This document shows, piece after piece, positions 18,481-26,254 of a DNA stretch of 64,000 nt (position 1 is the stretch's first letter; the number at the start of each line of letters is the position of its first letter). The stretch lies in contig LT608321.1 in the NCBI GenBank assembly GCA_900095835.1, forward strand, positions 1,864,052 through 1,928,051, read 5' to 3'. Position numbers and translations under genes: made by a program. Source of the DNA: Ihuprevotella massiliensis. GTDB taxonomy: Bacteria; Bacteroidota; Bacteroidia; Bacteroidales; Bacteroidaceae. A model generated the notes under the pieces. It was not told the origin of the DNA. It saw only the letters and a list, made by a program, of their open reading frames with translations, and did not search any database.

Positions 18481-19548
18481 TTAGACTTTAGATTTAGAGC
18501 TTTGCTCGTTCTTTTGTGTCCCCTCGCTAGAGGCAGGCACCGCCAGAATGTAGCGCGCTTGGTCTTGGCGCAGGGCAATGGTCGTGCCGCGCACCACATA
18601 AGCTGTGGGGTTACCCATCGGACTGTGCATCGCCACTGCCACCCGACTGCCGCGCACAAAACCTAAATCGAGGAGGCGGCGGCGCAGCGCTCCGCGACAA
18701 GCAGGAGAAAGTCCAACGATACGTGCCTTTTGGTGAAGTTTCAAATGATACAAACGGAAGGTCTCGAGAGGCGATTCCGCAAGAGCTTCCTCTTCGGTGA
18801 GTGGGAGCAAGTCGAGCGCGCCTAAAGTCTTGGTGGGAAGTTGAAACGCTTCGCCTTCATAGCGGAACGAAAAATGTTTTCCATTGATCGAGAGCACATG
18901 AATCACTGCATCTTTCGCCAATCCTGTTTGAAGGATGCGTTGAAAAATGTCTTCATCGTCGTCTTCCACGTGAGCAATGCGCCAATATGTGTTGGGAAGT
19001 GGCGACTGCGCTGTGTGGCGTGCAGGTGCCATCGCCAGAGAGTCCGTGGGAATGGGGTCACCATGGGGGTCATAGAGTGGATTGCCCAAGAGCGAAACAT
19101 AGCGTTCTTGTTCATCCTTACTGATGTGGTGCTCCATGCGGTGCGCACGTTGGTGCCACTCGGTGGGGGCATAGCCAGAGTGTTCCGCAAGATATTGTTC
19201 GTAGATGCGGTGGGCACGAATCAACTTCAGCGCTGCTTCTCTACCTTTTGGGGTGAGTGTGAATTGCTCGCCCACGGTGAGCATGCCATCGAGTGCCAAT
19301 CGGCCGATTGCTGAGGCAAGTGTAGCTTCGTCGAGGTTGAGGCGACGCATTGCCTTCGCCATCTTTCTGCGCGGAAGGCTTCCTCCTGCATCGCAGACAT
19401 ATTTCAAGAAGTCTTCTCCAGCTTCGGTGCGACGAATCTCGCGCATTTTGGGAGAAGGACGTCCTAAACTGCCACGCAATACGCGCCATGCCTGCTGGCA
19501 GCGTGCCCAAAATTTATGTAGTAGTGTTGCCATAAATGTCGAGAACAT
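18481..19548 (-). CDS. DtxR/MntR-family metal regulator fused to a FeoA domain
   Basis: Predicted iron-dependent repressor of 355 residues. Residues about 40-110 form a winged helix-turn-helix (LDEATLASAIGRLALDGML). Residues 112-180 match the DtxR dimerisation and metal-binding domain (AHRIYEQYLAEHSGY, RAHRMEHHIS). The C-terminal 270-345 segment is a FeoA SH3-like domain (ARIVGLSPACRGALRRRLLD, GLxxG type). Placement directly upstream of feoB suggests that it senses iron and also supplies the FeoA function. The promoter -7 box at 19563-19570 lies only about 9 nt from this ATG, so Met6 (19533) is a possible alternative start. Confidence 0.88.
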   Translation of the reverse strand: MFSTFMATLLHKFWARCQQAWRVLRGSLGRPSPKMREIRRTEAGEDFLKYVCDAGGSLPRRKMAKAMRRLNLDEATLASAIGRLALDGMLTVGEQFTLTPKGREAALKLIRAHRIYEQYLAEHSGYAPTEWHQRAHRMEHHISKDEQERYVSLLGNPLYDPHGDPIPTDSLAMAPARHTAQSPLPNTYWRIAHVEDDDEDIFQRILQTGLAKDAVIHVLSINGKHFSFRYEGEAFQLPTKTLGALDLLPLTEEEALAESPLETFRLYHLKLHQKARIVGLSPACRGALRRRLLDLGFVRGSRVAVAMHSPMGNPTAYVVRGTTIALRQDQARYILAVPASSEGTQKNEQSSKSKV

Positions 19549-19562
19549 GAATCATTAACAAG

Positions 19563-19570
19563 CAAAGATA
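19563..19570 (-). promoter_or_regulatory. Promoter -7 box of the DtxR-FeoA/feoB unit
   Basis: TATCTTTG on the minus strand matches TAnnTTTG; no clear TTTG lies at -33. This is the first recognisable promoter upstream of the unit. Confidence 0.5.
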
Positions 19571-19740
19571 CAATAATTTCTGTAGCTCTCCTCACGATTT
19601 CTGATAAAAGTTATCTATACCTCGATAGACGGGGCTTTGTTGATTTGTCACATCAATGCTCGCCTCTTTCAATATCTGCATCTTCACCCTTCACTCGCTG
19701 CTGTGTTTTCGTTATAAACCACATTTTTGTGTCCAAAATC

Positions 19741-19772
19741 TTTGGTGACTTCTGGAAAATGGCGTAACTTTA
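19741..19772 (+). promoter_or_regulatory. Promoter of ndk
   Basis: TTTG (19741-19744), a 20-nt gap, then TAACTTTA (19765-19772), one base off the -7 consensus. It implies a leader of about 120 nt containing a small GC-rich hairpin (GGCATGCGCAC with GTGTGTGCC near 19812). The rest of 19571-19898 shows nothing else. Confidence 0.5.
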
Positions 19773-19898
19773 CCTCGATAATCATGGAAGGAGCGTCCAC
19801 CACCTTTCAAGGGCATGCGCACCTGAGTGTGTGCCTCTGCTAGAAAGCGGAATTTGTTTCCTACCCATAAATCCATTTACCATAAAAACCACAGAAAT

Positions 19899-20366
19899 AT
19901 GGCACTCGAAAAGACATTAGTTCTCCTCAAACCCTGCACTGTGCAGCGTGCACTCATGGGAGAAATCCTCTCTCGTTTTGAAAAAAAAGGTTTGCGCGTA
20001 TGCGGTCTCAAGATGATGCAACTCACCGATGAGGTGCTCTCAGAGCATTATGCCCACTTAGCTGGCAAAGAGTTCTTCCAACGCGTCAAGGACAGCATGA
20101 TGGTCACCCCCGTAGTTGCTATTGCGCTCGAAGGCGTTGGCGCAGTGGAAGCCGTGCGCACCATCACCGGTCCTACCACCGGTCGCAAAGCTCCTGCAGG
20201 CACCATCCGTGGTGATTACAGCATGTCGTTCCAAGAAAACATTGTGCACGCCAGTGACAGTCTCGAGACAGCAGCCATCGAACTCAAACGTTTCTTCCGC
20301 GATGAAGAGATTTTTGAGTATCGTCCTGCCACTTTCGATTTCCTCTATGCCAATGATGAGTTTTAG
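19899..20366 (+). CDS. ndk: Nucleoside-diphosphate kinase
   Basis: Cytosolic enzyme of 155 residues that transfers the gamma phosphate of ATP to NDPs. I chose ATG 19899 because MALEKTLVLLKP is the usual family N terminus; the frame is open further upstream but that part does not resemble the family. The active-site histidine is His117 in FQENIVHASDS, and the nucleotide-binding stretch TGPTTGRKAPAGTIRGDYS is intact. Length is typical. It stands alone, with a promoter upstream and a strong terminator at 20395. Confidence 0.96.
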   Translation: MALEKTLVLLKPCTVQRALMGEILSRFEKKGLRVCGLKMMQLTDEVLSEHYAHLAGKEFFQRVKDSMMVTPVVAIALEGVGAVEAVRTITGPTTGRKAPAGTIRGDYSMSFQENIVHASDSLETAAIELKRFFRDEEIFEYRPATFDFLYANDEF

Positions 20367-20394
20367 ATTTCCATCTGCTCTATTCTAAAAACAA

Positions 20395-20434
20395 CGTCCG
20401 CACCAGAGTTTACTCTGATGCGGACGCTTTTTTG
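20395..20434 (+). terminator. Terminator of ndk
   Basis: CGTCCGCACCAGAG pairs with CTCTGATGCGGACG (one mismatch) and is followed by CTTTTTTG. Confidence 0.85.
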
Positions 20435-20461
20435 GGCTCTATGCAATCAATAGGATGTGTT

Positions 20462-20571
20462 TAATAAAGGGATAAAATGCAAGGCATTGAGGTTGAGGCT
20501 GAAGGGAGCGTACTCCAAGTACGTGACCAAAGCTGAATATCGAAAATAACGCAGCAGTTTGCCCTTTATTA
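20462..20571. repeat. Imperfect palindromic intergenic element (about 110 bp)
   Basis: The outer ends pair (TAATAAAGGG with CCCTTTATTA), and the middle holds a hairpin CGTACT-CCA-AGTACG flanked by GAGGTTGAGGCTGAAGGGAG on the left and an AAAGCTGAATATCG stretch on the right. It fills the gap between ndk and the convergent phosphatase gene. It has the look of a dispersed REP/MITE-like element, but there is only one copy in this window. Confidence 0.55.
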
Positions 20572-20583
20572 GACAGAACCCTG

Positions 20584-22011
20584 TTATTTCAAATCTTCGG
20601 GCATAGTATACCCTGCCAAACGAGCGATGGTTTTAGGAATTTCCGTGTTGTCGATGCGACCATGGAAAGCCTCCGCACCAGCACCAATGGCGAAGACAGG
20701 CACATAGCCATCGGTGTGTCCCAAAGTGGTCCAACCGATGCGTGCATTCTTGCTCACAATCTGTTTGGCTGCCGATGAAAGTCCACTCTCTGAAGCATAT
20801 AAACTTTGGAAACCTTTGTCTTTGCCCGACATCAAGTTGTCGAAGGCATCGTGCAGCGTCTTTTCTTCTTCAGCTGTGAGTTTGATGCTTTTGCCAAATC
20901 CGAAGTAGTCTTGGAGGTCACGGCGCACAAAGTCCCAAGTAAACTTATTGCCCATGCGCTTGTGGAGCTCCTTCAAACGAGTGGTGTAGAGATAGCTGCT
21001 CTTCTTTTGATTTGCCAAAGCAGCGAGGTTCAGATTGTAGCCGCCATTGCCCAAGGTGATACCACCCGTTTCGTGGTCAGCCGTGATCAGGATGAGTGTT
21101 TCTTCGGGGTGTTGGCGATAAAACTCGTAAGCCACGCGAATGGCTTCGTCAGCGTCAATCACCTCGCGCACCATAGGCGCAGCGTCGTTGTTGTGACAAG
21201 CCCAGTCTATCTTGCCAGCTTCAATCATGCAGAAAAACTTCTCAGGATTTTTCTTTTGCAAGAAAGCAATCGTGGCGCGCGTGATGTCTGCCAAAGTCAA
21301 ATCGCCCTTTTTGCGGTCGAGTGCATAAGGGATAGAGGCATTGTCGCGCGCATTATTTTCTTTGTTTTGCAAGAGAATCATGCGGTCGGCTTTGCGATAT
21401 TGTTTCGCAAATTCCTTGTATCCATTGGCAATGGTGAAGCCCTTGGCGCGAGCTTGGTCGTAGAGGTCAGCTTCGCCTTCGTGAAGGGGAGCAGGTTTCA
21501 AGAAGTCACTCCCTGCAAAGAAGTCAAAGTTGGAAGCCACGAGGTCGCGGCCGATTTCAGCATACATCTTGCGGTGCTTTTGGTGAGCATAGAAACAGGC
21601 AGGAGTGGCGTGGTCCACGCTCACACTCGTGGCGATGCCCACGGCTGCGCCTGCTTCTTTCGCCCATACTGCAATCGAAGTCACGGGGGTGATGCTATCG
21701 GTGAGTACGCCAACTGCGTTGTTGTAAGTTTTGCGTCCAGTGGCAAGTGCCGTACCACCAGCTGCGGAATCCGTGATGCCGTGGCTCGCACTTTGCGTGT
21801 TTACCAAAGCCACGTGAGGAAAAGAAGGGAAAATCAGAGGTTTGATACCAATGCTCCCTTCGAGGGCAGCTCCAAAGGTTTCGGCAGCATTCACTTGGTT
21901 GACGCCCATGCCGTCACCAATGAAATAAAACACATATTTGGGTGCATTTTGCGCCCAAGCACTCGCGCAAAACACCACGCCAAGTGCTAGGGAAAGGAGA
22001 GTTCTTTTCAT
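20584..22011 (-). CDS. Alkaline phosphatase (PhoA family), secreted
   Basis: Periplasmic or surface metallo-phosphomonoesterase of 475 residues. Start ATG 22011 begins a clean signal peptide (LLSLALGVVFCASAWA); upstream in-frame codons are not conserved-looking. Metal-binding Asp is in FIGDGMG, and the nucleophile Ser82 is in HGITDSAAGGTALATG. Further metal ligands lie in MIEAGKIDWACHNND, TADHETGG and TTLGHTDGYVP. It should release phosphate from organic esters. Its own promoter (-7 box at 22044-22051) lies about 30 nt upstream. Confidence 0.94.
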   Translation of the reverse strand: MKRTLLSLALGVVFCASAWAQNAPKYVFYFIGDGMGVNQVNAAETFGAALEGSIGIKPLIFPSFPHVALVNTQSASHGITDSAAGGTALATGRKTYNNAVGVLTDSITPVTSIAVWAKEAGAAVGIATSVSVDHATPACFYAHQKHRKMYAEIGRDLVASNFDFFAGSDFLKPAPLHEGEADLYDQARAKGFTIANGYKEFAKQYRKADRMILLQNKENNARDNASIPYALDRKKGDLTLADITRATIAFLQKKNPEKFFCMIEAGKIDWACHNNDAAPMVREVIDADEAIRVAYEFYRQHPEETLILITADHETGGITLGNGGYNLNLAALANQKKSSYLYTTRLKELHKRMGNKFTWDFVRRDLQDYFGFGKSIKLTAEEEKTLHDAFDNLMSGKDKGFQSLYASESGLSSAAKQIVSKNARIGWTTLGHTDGYVPVFAIGAGAEAFHGRIDNTEIPKTIARLAGYTMPEDLK

Positions 22012-22043
22012 ATCAGAATCTATGTTTGTGAAGTCCGTAAGGG

Positions 22044-22074
22044 CAAAGTTACCATTTTCTGCCAAATCGACGAA
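22044..22074 (-). promoter_or_regulatory. Promoter of the alkaline phosphatase gene
   Basis: TAACTTTG (22051-22044, minus strand) with TTCG 19 nt upstream at -33. Leader of about 27 nt. Confidence 0.55.
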
Positions 22075-22131
22075 GTAGATAGGTTATTTTGTGTGTAGGA
22101 ATTTGGTGGGGTGTGTCTTTCTGACAAAGTG

Positions 22132-22210
22132 AAGGTATATAAGAAGGATGACTTGCTCAGCGAAACAGGGGAGCGGAAATACAATCCGCGCTGAATCGCG
22201 AGCAAGCCAT
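22132..22210. other. Intergenic sequence with nested inverted repeats
   Basis: CTTGCTC (near 22152) pairs with GAGCAAG (near 22200), and inside it GCGGA pairs with TCCGC. It could form a structured RNA or be a remnant. No tRNA-like T-loop is present. Confidence 0.3.
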
Positions 22211-22242
22211 CAATGTGGCAAAAGTACGCTTTTCTTATTAGA

Positions 22243-22288
22243 AACTAACGAACTGCACTATAACGGTCTAATGACCGATTGGGGTTAA
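22243..22288. mobile_element. Partial 200-bp element, right end only (remnant B)
   Basis: CTAACGAACTGCACTATAAC followed by GGTCTAATGACCGATTGGGG and TTAA matches the right 46 bp of the 200-bp family. The left part is missing. From here to 22536 I see nothing else. Confidence 0.65.
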
Positions 22289-22550
22289 ATCTCCAAGCAA
22301 TCAAGCAAGAAAGTAACACGTAGAGTCAATCAGCAAGTGCAAAACTACAACAAACTTTTATAGAACTCTTTTGGGGTGTTTCAAAATTGAGTTTCTATGA
22401 TTGATTTTCTTCTGTATCATTGTCACCTTTTTGTCGGTGTAATCCCCCAGAACGAAGCTAAACTTTGAATTTATAGACACAGAAAGATGCGTCACCAAGA
22501 CCAAGCTCAGATTTGTCAGCATTTCTCCAGACAATGTTAAGGTTTCTCGT

Positions 22551-24347
22551 TTAGATAAACCTTCTTTCCATTGACAATGTAGAAACCAGCAGGGGGAGAT
22601 GTCGTTGGTTGGCATTCACGCGCTTCCCTTGAAGGTTGTATATCTGTGTGGCATTGTTGTCATCAAAGACCACTCGCCCTATAGCACTTGGCATCTTCTG
22701 AGAGAAATATCCCGTTGTGGGATTCGCCATCGTGGCGTCCACCTTGCTTTCGTCGTATTTCACCGCACCTTTCAGTTGTGTGCAACCTTTAAACATATCT
22801 TGCGACTTCTCACATTGCCATGTTTGGGTGTTGATTATTGTCTTCAAACCAGAGCAATCTCTAAACATCTCGTACATATACGCCACCGCAGAGGTGTTGA
22901 ATTTGGAAAGATTCAAAGATGTCAAACCAGAACAACCAGAGAACATCAAACCCATATTCGTCACCGCAGAGGTGTTGAAGTTGGAGAGATTCAGAGATGT
23001 CAAACCAGTGCAACCATAGAATATCCCGCCCATATCCGTCACCGCAGAGGTGTTGAAATTGGAAACGTTGAGAGAGGTCAAACCAGAACAACCAAAGAAC
23101 ATGTTCCACATACTCGTCACCTTAGAGGTGTTGAAGTTGGAGAGGTTCAGAGATGTCAAACTAGAGCAATCATAGAACATAGACCTCATATTAGTAACCT
23201 TAGAGGTATTGAAGTTGGAAACGTTGAGTTCTTTCAAACCAGGACAACCAGAGAACATCGCAATCATATTTGTTACCGCAGAGGTGTTGAAATTGGAAAC
23301 ATTGAGTTCTTTCAAATACCGACAATCCTCAAACATCCCACTCATATCTGTCACTGCAGAGGTGTTGAAATTGGAAACGTTGAGTTCCTTCAAACCAGAG
23401 CAACCAGAGAACATGTTCCTCATACTCGTCACCTTAGAGGTGTTGAAGTTGGAAACGTTGAGAGACGTCAAACCAGAGCAATTTTTGAACATCCAGCTCA
23501 TATTTGTTACCGCAGAGGTGTTGAAATTGGAAACATTGAGTTCCTTCAAACCAGAGCAATCTTTAAACATCCCATTCATATACGTCACCGCAGAGGTGTT
23601 GAAATTGGAGAGATTCAGAGATGTCAATTTAGAGCAACCTACAAACATCTCACTCATATCTGTCACTGCAGAGGTGTTGAAGTTGGAGAGGTTCAGAGAC
23701 GTCAAACCAAAGCAATCAGAGAACATCCCATACATATTCGTCACCGCAGAGGTGTTGAATTTAGAAATATTCAGAAACGTCAAACTAGAGCAACCAGAGA
23801 ACATCCCATACATATTCGTCACCTTAGAGGTATTGAAGTTGGAAAGATTCAGAGACGTCAAACTAGAGCAACCCTTAAACATCCAACGCATATCCGTCAC
23901 CACAGAGGTGTTGAAGTTGGAAAGATTCAGAGATGTCAAATTAGAGCAACCAAAGAACATCCCACCCATATCCGTCACCGCAGAGGTGTTGAGGTTTTCA
24001 AGTCCTTCAATAGTCGTGAGGGATGAGAAATAATAAAACCAATAATTTGTAGTTATAGGGCGGTAATTCTTGAAAGAATCATCAAATACTACTTTGGTGA
24101 CCACACCATTAGGGTGTTCATATGTTCCAGCCCAGACAGGTTTTGAACTACTTGACTTCTCATCAATACCCCAAGTTTTACCATTTCTCGAACTGCGGTT
24201 GTTATCATAGTAAAAAGTGAGGGTGCTTCCACCTTCGCTCTCCGCGACATAGGCTTCTTGCGCACTGAGCGGAAGAGAAAACAATGCGCACAGCAGGACT
24301 AGGAGCAGTAGACGGAACTGTCGAAGATGAAAAAGAGCTTTTGTCAT
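22551..24347 (-). CDS. BspA-like surface protein with DUF285 repeats, frameshifted C-terminal tail
   Basis: Secreted protein of 598 residues; start ATG 24347 gives a good signal peptide (LLLLVLLCALFSLPLSAQ), while an ATG at 24374 is also possible. After about 90 residues come about 18 repeats of 24 residues with the core LTSLNLSNFNTSAVTNMSGM and FSGCSG, the DUF285 leucine-rich type found in BspA-like adhesins. The 72-bp DNA repeats are highly similar, so copy number may vary. The end begins the usual tail (IYNLQGKRVNANQRHLP) but then reads a nonsense tail. In the +1 frame after a C5 run (near 22590) the expected PAGFYIVNGKKVYLNEKP follows and stops at 22537. Confidence 0.88.
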   Translation of the reverse strand: MTKALFHLRQFRLLLLVLLCALFSLPLSAQEAYVAESEGGSTLTFYYDNNRSSRNGKTWGIDEKSSSSKPVWAGTYEHPNGVVTKVVFDDSFKNYRPITTNYWFYYFSSLTTIEGLENLNTSAVTDMGGMFFGCSNLTSLNLSNFNTSVVTDMRWMFKGCSSLTSLNLSNFNTSKVTNMYGMFSGCSSLTFLNISKFNTSAVTNMYGMFSDCFGLTSLNLSNFNTSAVTDMSEMFVGCSKLTSLNLSNFNTSAVTYMNGMFKDCSGLKELNVSNFNTSAVTNMSWMFKNCSGLTSLNVSNFNTSKVTSMRNMFSGCSGLKELNVSNFNTSAVTDMSGMFEDCRYLKELNVSNFNTSAVTNMIAMFSGCPGLKELNVSNFNTSKVTNMRSMFYDCSSLTSLNLSNFNTSKVTSMWNMFFGCSGLTSLNVSNFNTSAVTDMGGIFYGCTGLTSLNLSNFNTSAVTNMGLMFSGCSGLTSLNLSKFNTSAVAYMYEMFRDCSGLKTIINTQTWQCEKSQDMFKGCTQLKGAVKYDESKVDATMANPTTGYFSQKMPSAIGRVVFDDNNATQIYNLQGKRVNANQRHLPLLVSTLSMERRFI

Positions 24348-24543
24348 AAGGCGAGACTTTTTGTTTCTCCACATTCTTCCTCACGCTAACCGAGAAAAGG
24401 ATAACGAGGAGTTCTAAACTGGTAACTTGTGGTGAAAGATAGAATGTAAATTCTACCCAATCATTGATAGGAATGAGCAGAAAAGAATAGTCTGTTTACA
24501 GCGTATTCGAATCTACACATACTGATGATGAGGATTTATGCGA

Positions 24544-24551
24544 CAAAGTTA
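24544..24551 (-). promoter_or_regulatory. Promoter -7 box of the BspA-like gene
   Basis: TAACTTTG on the minus strand, about 165-190 nt upstream of the gene start. TTTG occurs 12 nt further up, not at the usual distance. Confidence 0.4.
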
Positions 24552-24586
24552 CAATATTTTTTGCAAAACTCTGTTTTTTGCGCGGA

Positions 24587-24660
24587 TAATCCCAAATCGG
24601 TCATTAAAGTGCACATGGGTTGAACAAACTTATTTCTCCCTTGAATTAGGTTGTTAATGT
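24587..24660. mobile_element. Partial 200-bp element, left end only (remnant C)
   Basis: CCCAAATCGGTCATTA, then TGAACAAACTT and TTAGGTTGTT, follow the left third of copy A (7714-7913) with drift. The right part is absent. Confidence 0.55.
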
Positions 24661-24926
24661 TTTTTTTCTTATCCCATTCCTCTGAAATGGTGTATTTTTC
24701 ATCCTTTTCCTAAACCTTTGTCCATAATAGAAATTGAAACGACCTACATAAATGTCACACGTTCGTTCATTGTAGTATGAAAAAAGCTACCCTTAGGTAG
24801 CTATGTCCATCAAAGAAATGATGGGGATTCTTATTAGATATAGCAAAGGTAGTGAATCTAGTGATAGCTTCCAAAATGTAGTGCAAAAACAACTATTAAT
24901 TTATGTGTAATCACTCCTTCTTCCCT
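24661..24926. other. Intergenic stretch with a short hairpin
   Basis: No gene seen. AGCTACC-CTTA-GGTAGCT (24785-24802) can form a short stem without a clear T run. The rest is AT-rich and unremarkable. Confidence 0.5.
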
Positions 24927-25472
24927 CGCGTACGCGCGCGCATTACAGAGATTTTGCACTTTTTGCTTTCACAACCTTCACAGAATTGGAAGTAAATATT
25001 TGGCAACTAGTGATTTAAGCGTGTTTTTTAGCAGACGTTAAGGGAATGCTGTTTGAAAAGGGGAAATCGAGGGCTGAAATGGGGGATTTTGGGGCAGAGA
25101 ATGACTGACGGATTTTCTGTGCTTGCGATAGAAAAAGTAGATGGAAGGAGGGAAGTTTTAGGGAGATGGGACTCTTTCCCTCGATTTTTGTGGCTGAGAG
25201 GACGAAGTGTCTTGGTTGGGTTGGGAGGATTTCCGAGTGTTTCAAGAAAAACGTCCGACATTTTCGGGAAAATCTCCCACGTTTTTCCAAAAACCTCCGA
25301 CGTTTTTGTGAGAATCTCGGACGTTTTTGTGGAAGTGTCGGACATTTTTTTGCGCGGTTTTTGTCTTCGGTTTTGGGTTGAAAATAGTCCTGATTTTTCG
25401 TTTCTCTGTGAAGGTTGTGAAAGCAAAAAGTGCAAAAGTCCAGGGATGCGCGCGCGTGTAACCCGCGCGTGA
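24927..25472. mobile_element. CG-tract inverted-repeat element, copy II (encloses the 21-bp array)
   Basis: Left arm: CGCGTACGCGCGCG, then TTTTGCACTTTTTGC and CTTTCACAACCTTCACAGA (ending near 24983). Right arm (25405-25472) is the inverted copy: TCTGTGAAGGTTGTGAAAG, then CAAAAAGTGCAAAA, then GCGCGCGCGTGTAACCCGCG. The 420-bp interior differs from copies I and III and contains 21-bp array II. No convincing protein is encoded. Confidence 0.65.
25232..25358. repeat. 21-bp tandem repeat array II
   Basis: About five contiguous 21-nt units (for example TCCGACGTTTTTGTGAGAAT), the inverse of the array I and III unit. Inverted half-units occur within it, so the array can fold on itself. Confidence 0.75.
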
Positions 25473-25635
25473 GAAAACCACTGCCGTGTGGATGCCTTTA
25501 GGACATCGCGTAATGAGTCGTCCTAGATGAGTGGGGGAAGAGGGAGACAATGCTGGTTTGCTCATAGCTTAACACGTGTAACATGTTTGATTTGCTATGT
25601 GTAGATGTCAAATATTGGTGTATTTGAATGTGAAA

Positions 25636-25697
25636 TGTCAGTTTTTTGCCGTTTTTTATCACTTTCCCTCCTTATCGACCCATATATAGTAGGGGAC
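25636..25697 (+). promoter_or_regulatory. Conserved TATATAG-box upstream element, copy c
   Basis: TGTCAGTTTTTTGCCG, then TTTTTTATCACTTT, then CCCATATATAGTAGGGG: a diverged copy of the elements at 4466-4545 and 7643-7707. It lies about 175 nt upstream of the promoter at 25870. Confidence 0.5.
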
Positions 25698-25869
25698 TTG
25701 CTAAGCACCACAATGGCAGGGTGGACAAAGGAGGGTGAGCAACCCCGAATTGGGGTAAGAGAGTCACTAGAGAGAAGTTCTTTTGTTCCACTAAGACGGT
25801 TGCTTGTAGACTATCGTTGACGGAGAACCCACTTCTCCCTTTGCATTGGTGCTTATGAGGTGGATAGTA

Positions 25870-25900
25870 TTTGGTAGAAAGATTTTTTTTGTTATATTTG
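25870..25900 (+). promoter_or_regulatory. Strong Bacteroidota promoter ahead of the truncated membrane gene
   Basis: TTTG (25870-25873), 19 nt, TATATTTG (25893-25900): a full consensus match. Transcription would start near 25906, 32 nt before ATG 25938. Confidence 0.8.
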
Positions 25901-25937
25901 CATTAGAAAAGTGTAGTAAAAATTAAAACGAAACAGT

Positions 25938-26219
25938 ATGGATTATGTTGCTGCCTTAGGGCTGGTGTTTTTCACCTCCCTTCCTTTAGTTGCTGCGGTG
26001 CACTTTTTGCGTCTTGCCTTGAAGCGTGAGACGATAGGCACTAGTCGCGTAGTGTGTTTGCTCTTCGGACTTTTGGCACTCGTTTTCACCTTTTGGGTGA
26101 GTTTCCAAAAGGGAGAATGGGTTTGTGCTGATGCTGTGACCTTGTTGTTCAAACGCTTCATTCTTTTGGTGCTGCTGTTCAGACTCTACAACCCCAAATA
26201 TACGAGTGCTTCTCTATAG
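25938..26219 (+). pseudogene. Truncated duplicate of the small membrane protein gene
   Basis: The first 80 or so codons (MDYVAALGLVFFTSLPLVAA onward) are nearly identical to the intact gene at 29598-30002. Identity begins at AAAACGAAACA just upstream of the ATG and ends near 26178, after which an unrelated 14-residue tail leads to a stop. The truncated product keeps about three hydrophobic segments (near 5-22, 40-55 and 66-82) but lacks the last third. It retains the good promoter at 25870-25900, which the intact copy lacks. Confidence 0.8.
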
Positions 26220-26254
26220 CCATATCTGCTTTTGTAAACAATTTTTTTCGTCAG

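Noticed and set aside
20806-21990. 394-codon open frame antisense to the alkaline phosphatase gene
   Set aside because: Shadow of a gene with complete catalytic motifs on the other strand.
22132-22210. tRNA or known riboswitch upstream of the phosphatase region
   Set aside because: Inverted repeats exist, but no T-loop, anticodon arm or recognised riboswitch core can be placed.
22599-24026. Long repeat-containing frames on the plus strand opposite the BspA-like gene
   Set aside because: They mirror the 72-bp DNA repeats; only the minus frame gives signal peptide plus the known DUF285 repeat.
25232-25358. CRISPR array
   Set aside because: The 21-bp units are contiguous, without unique spacers, and no cas genes are present.
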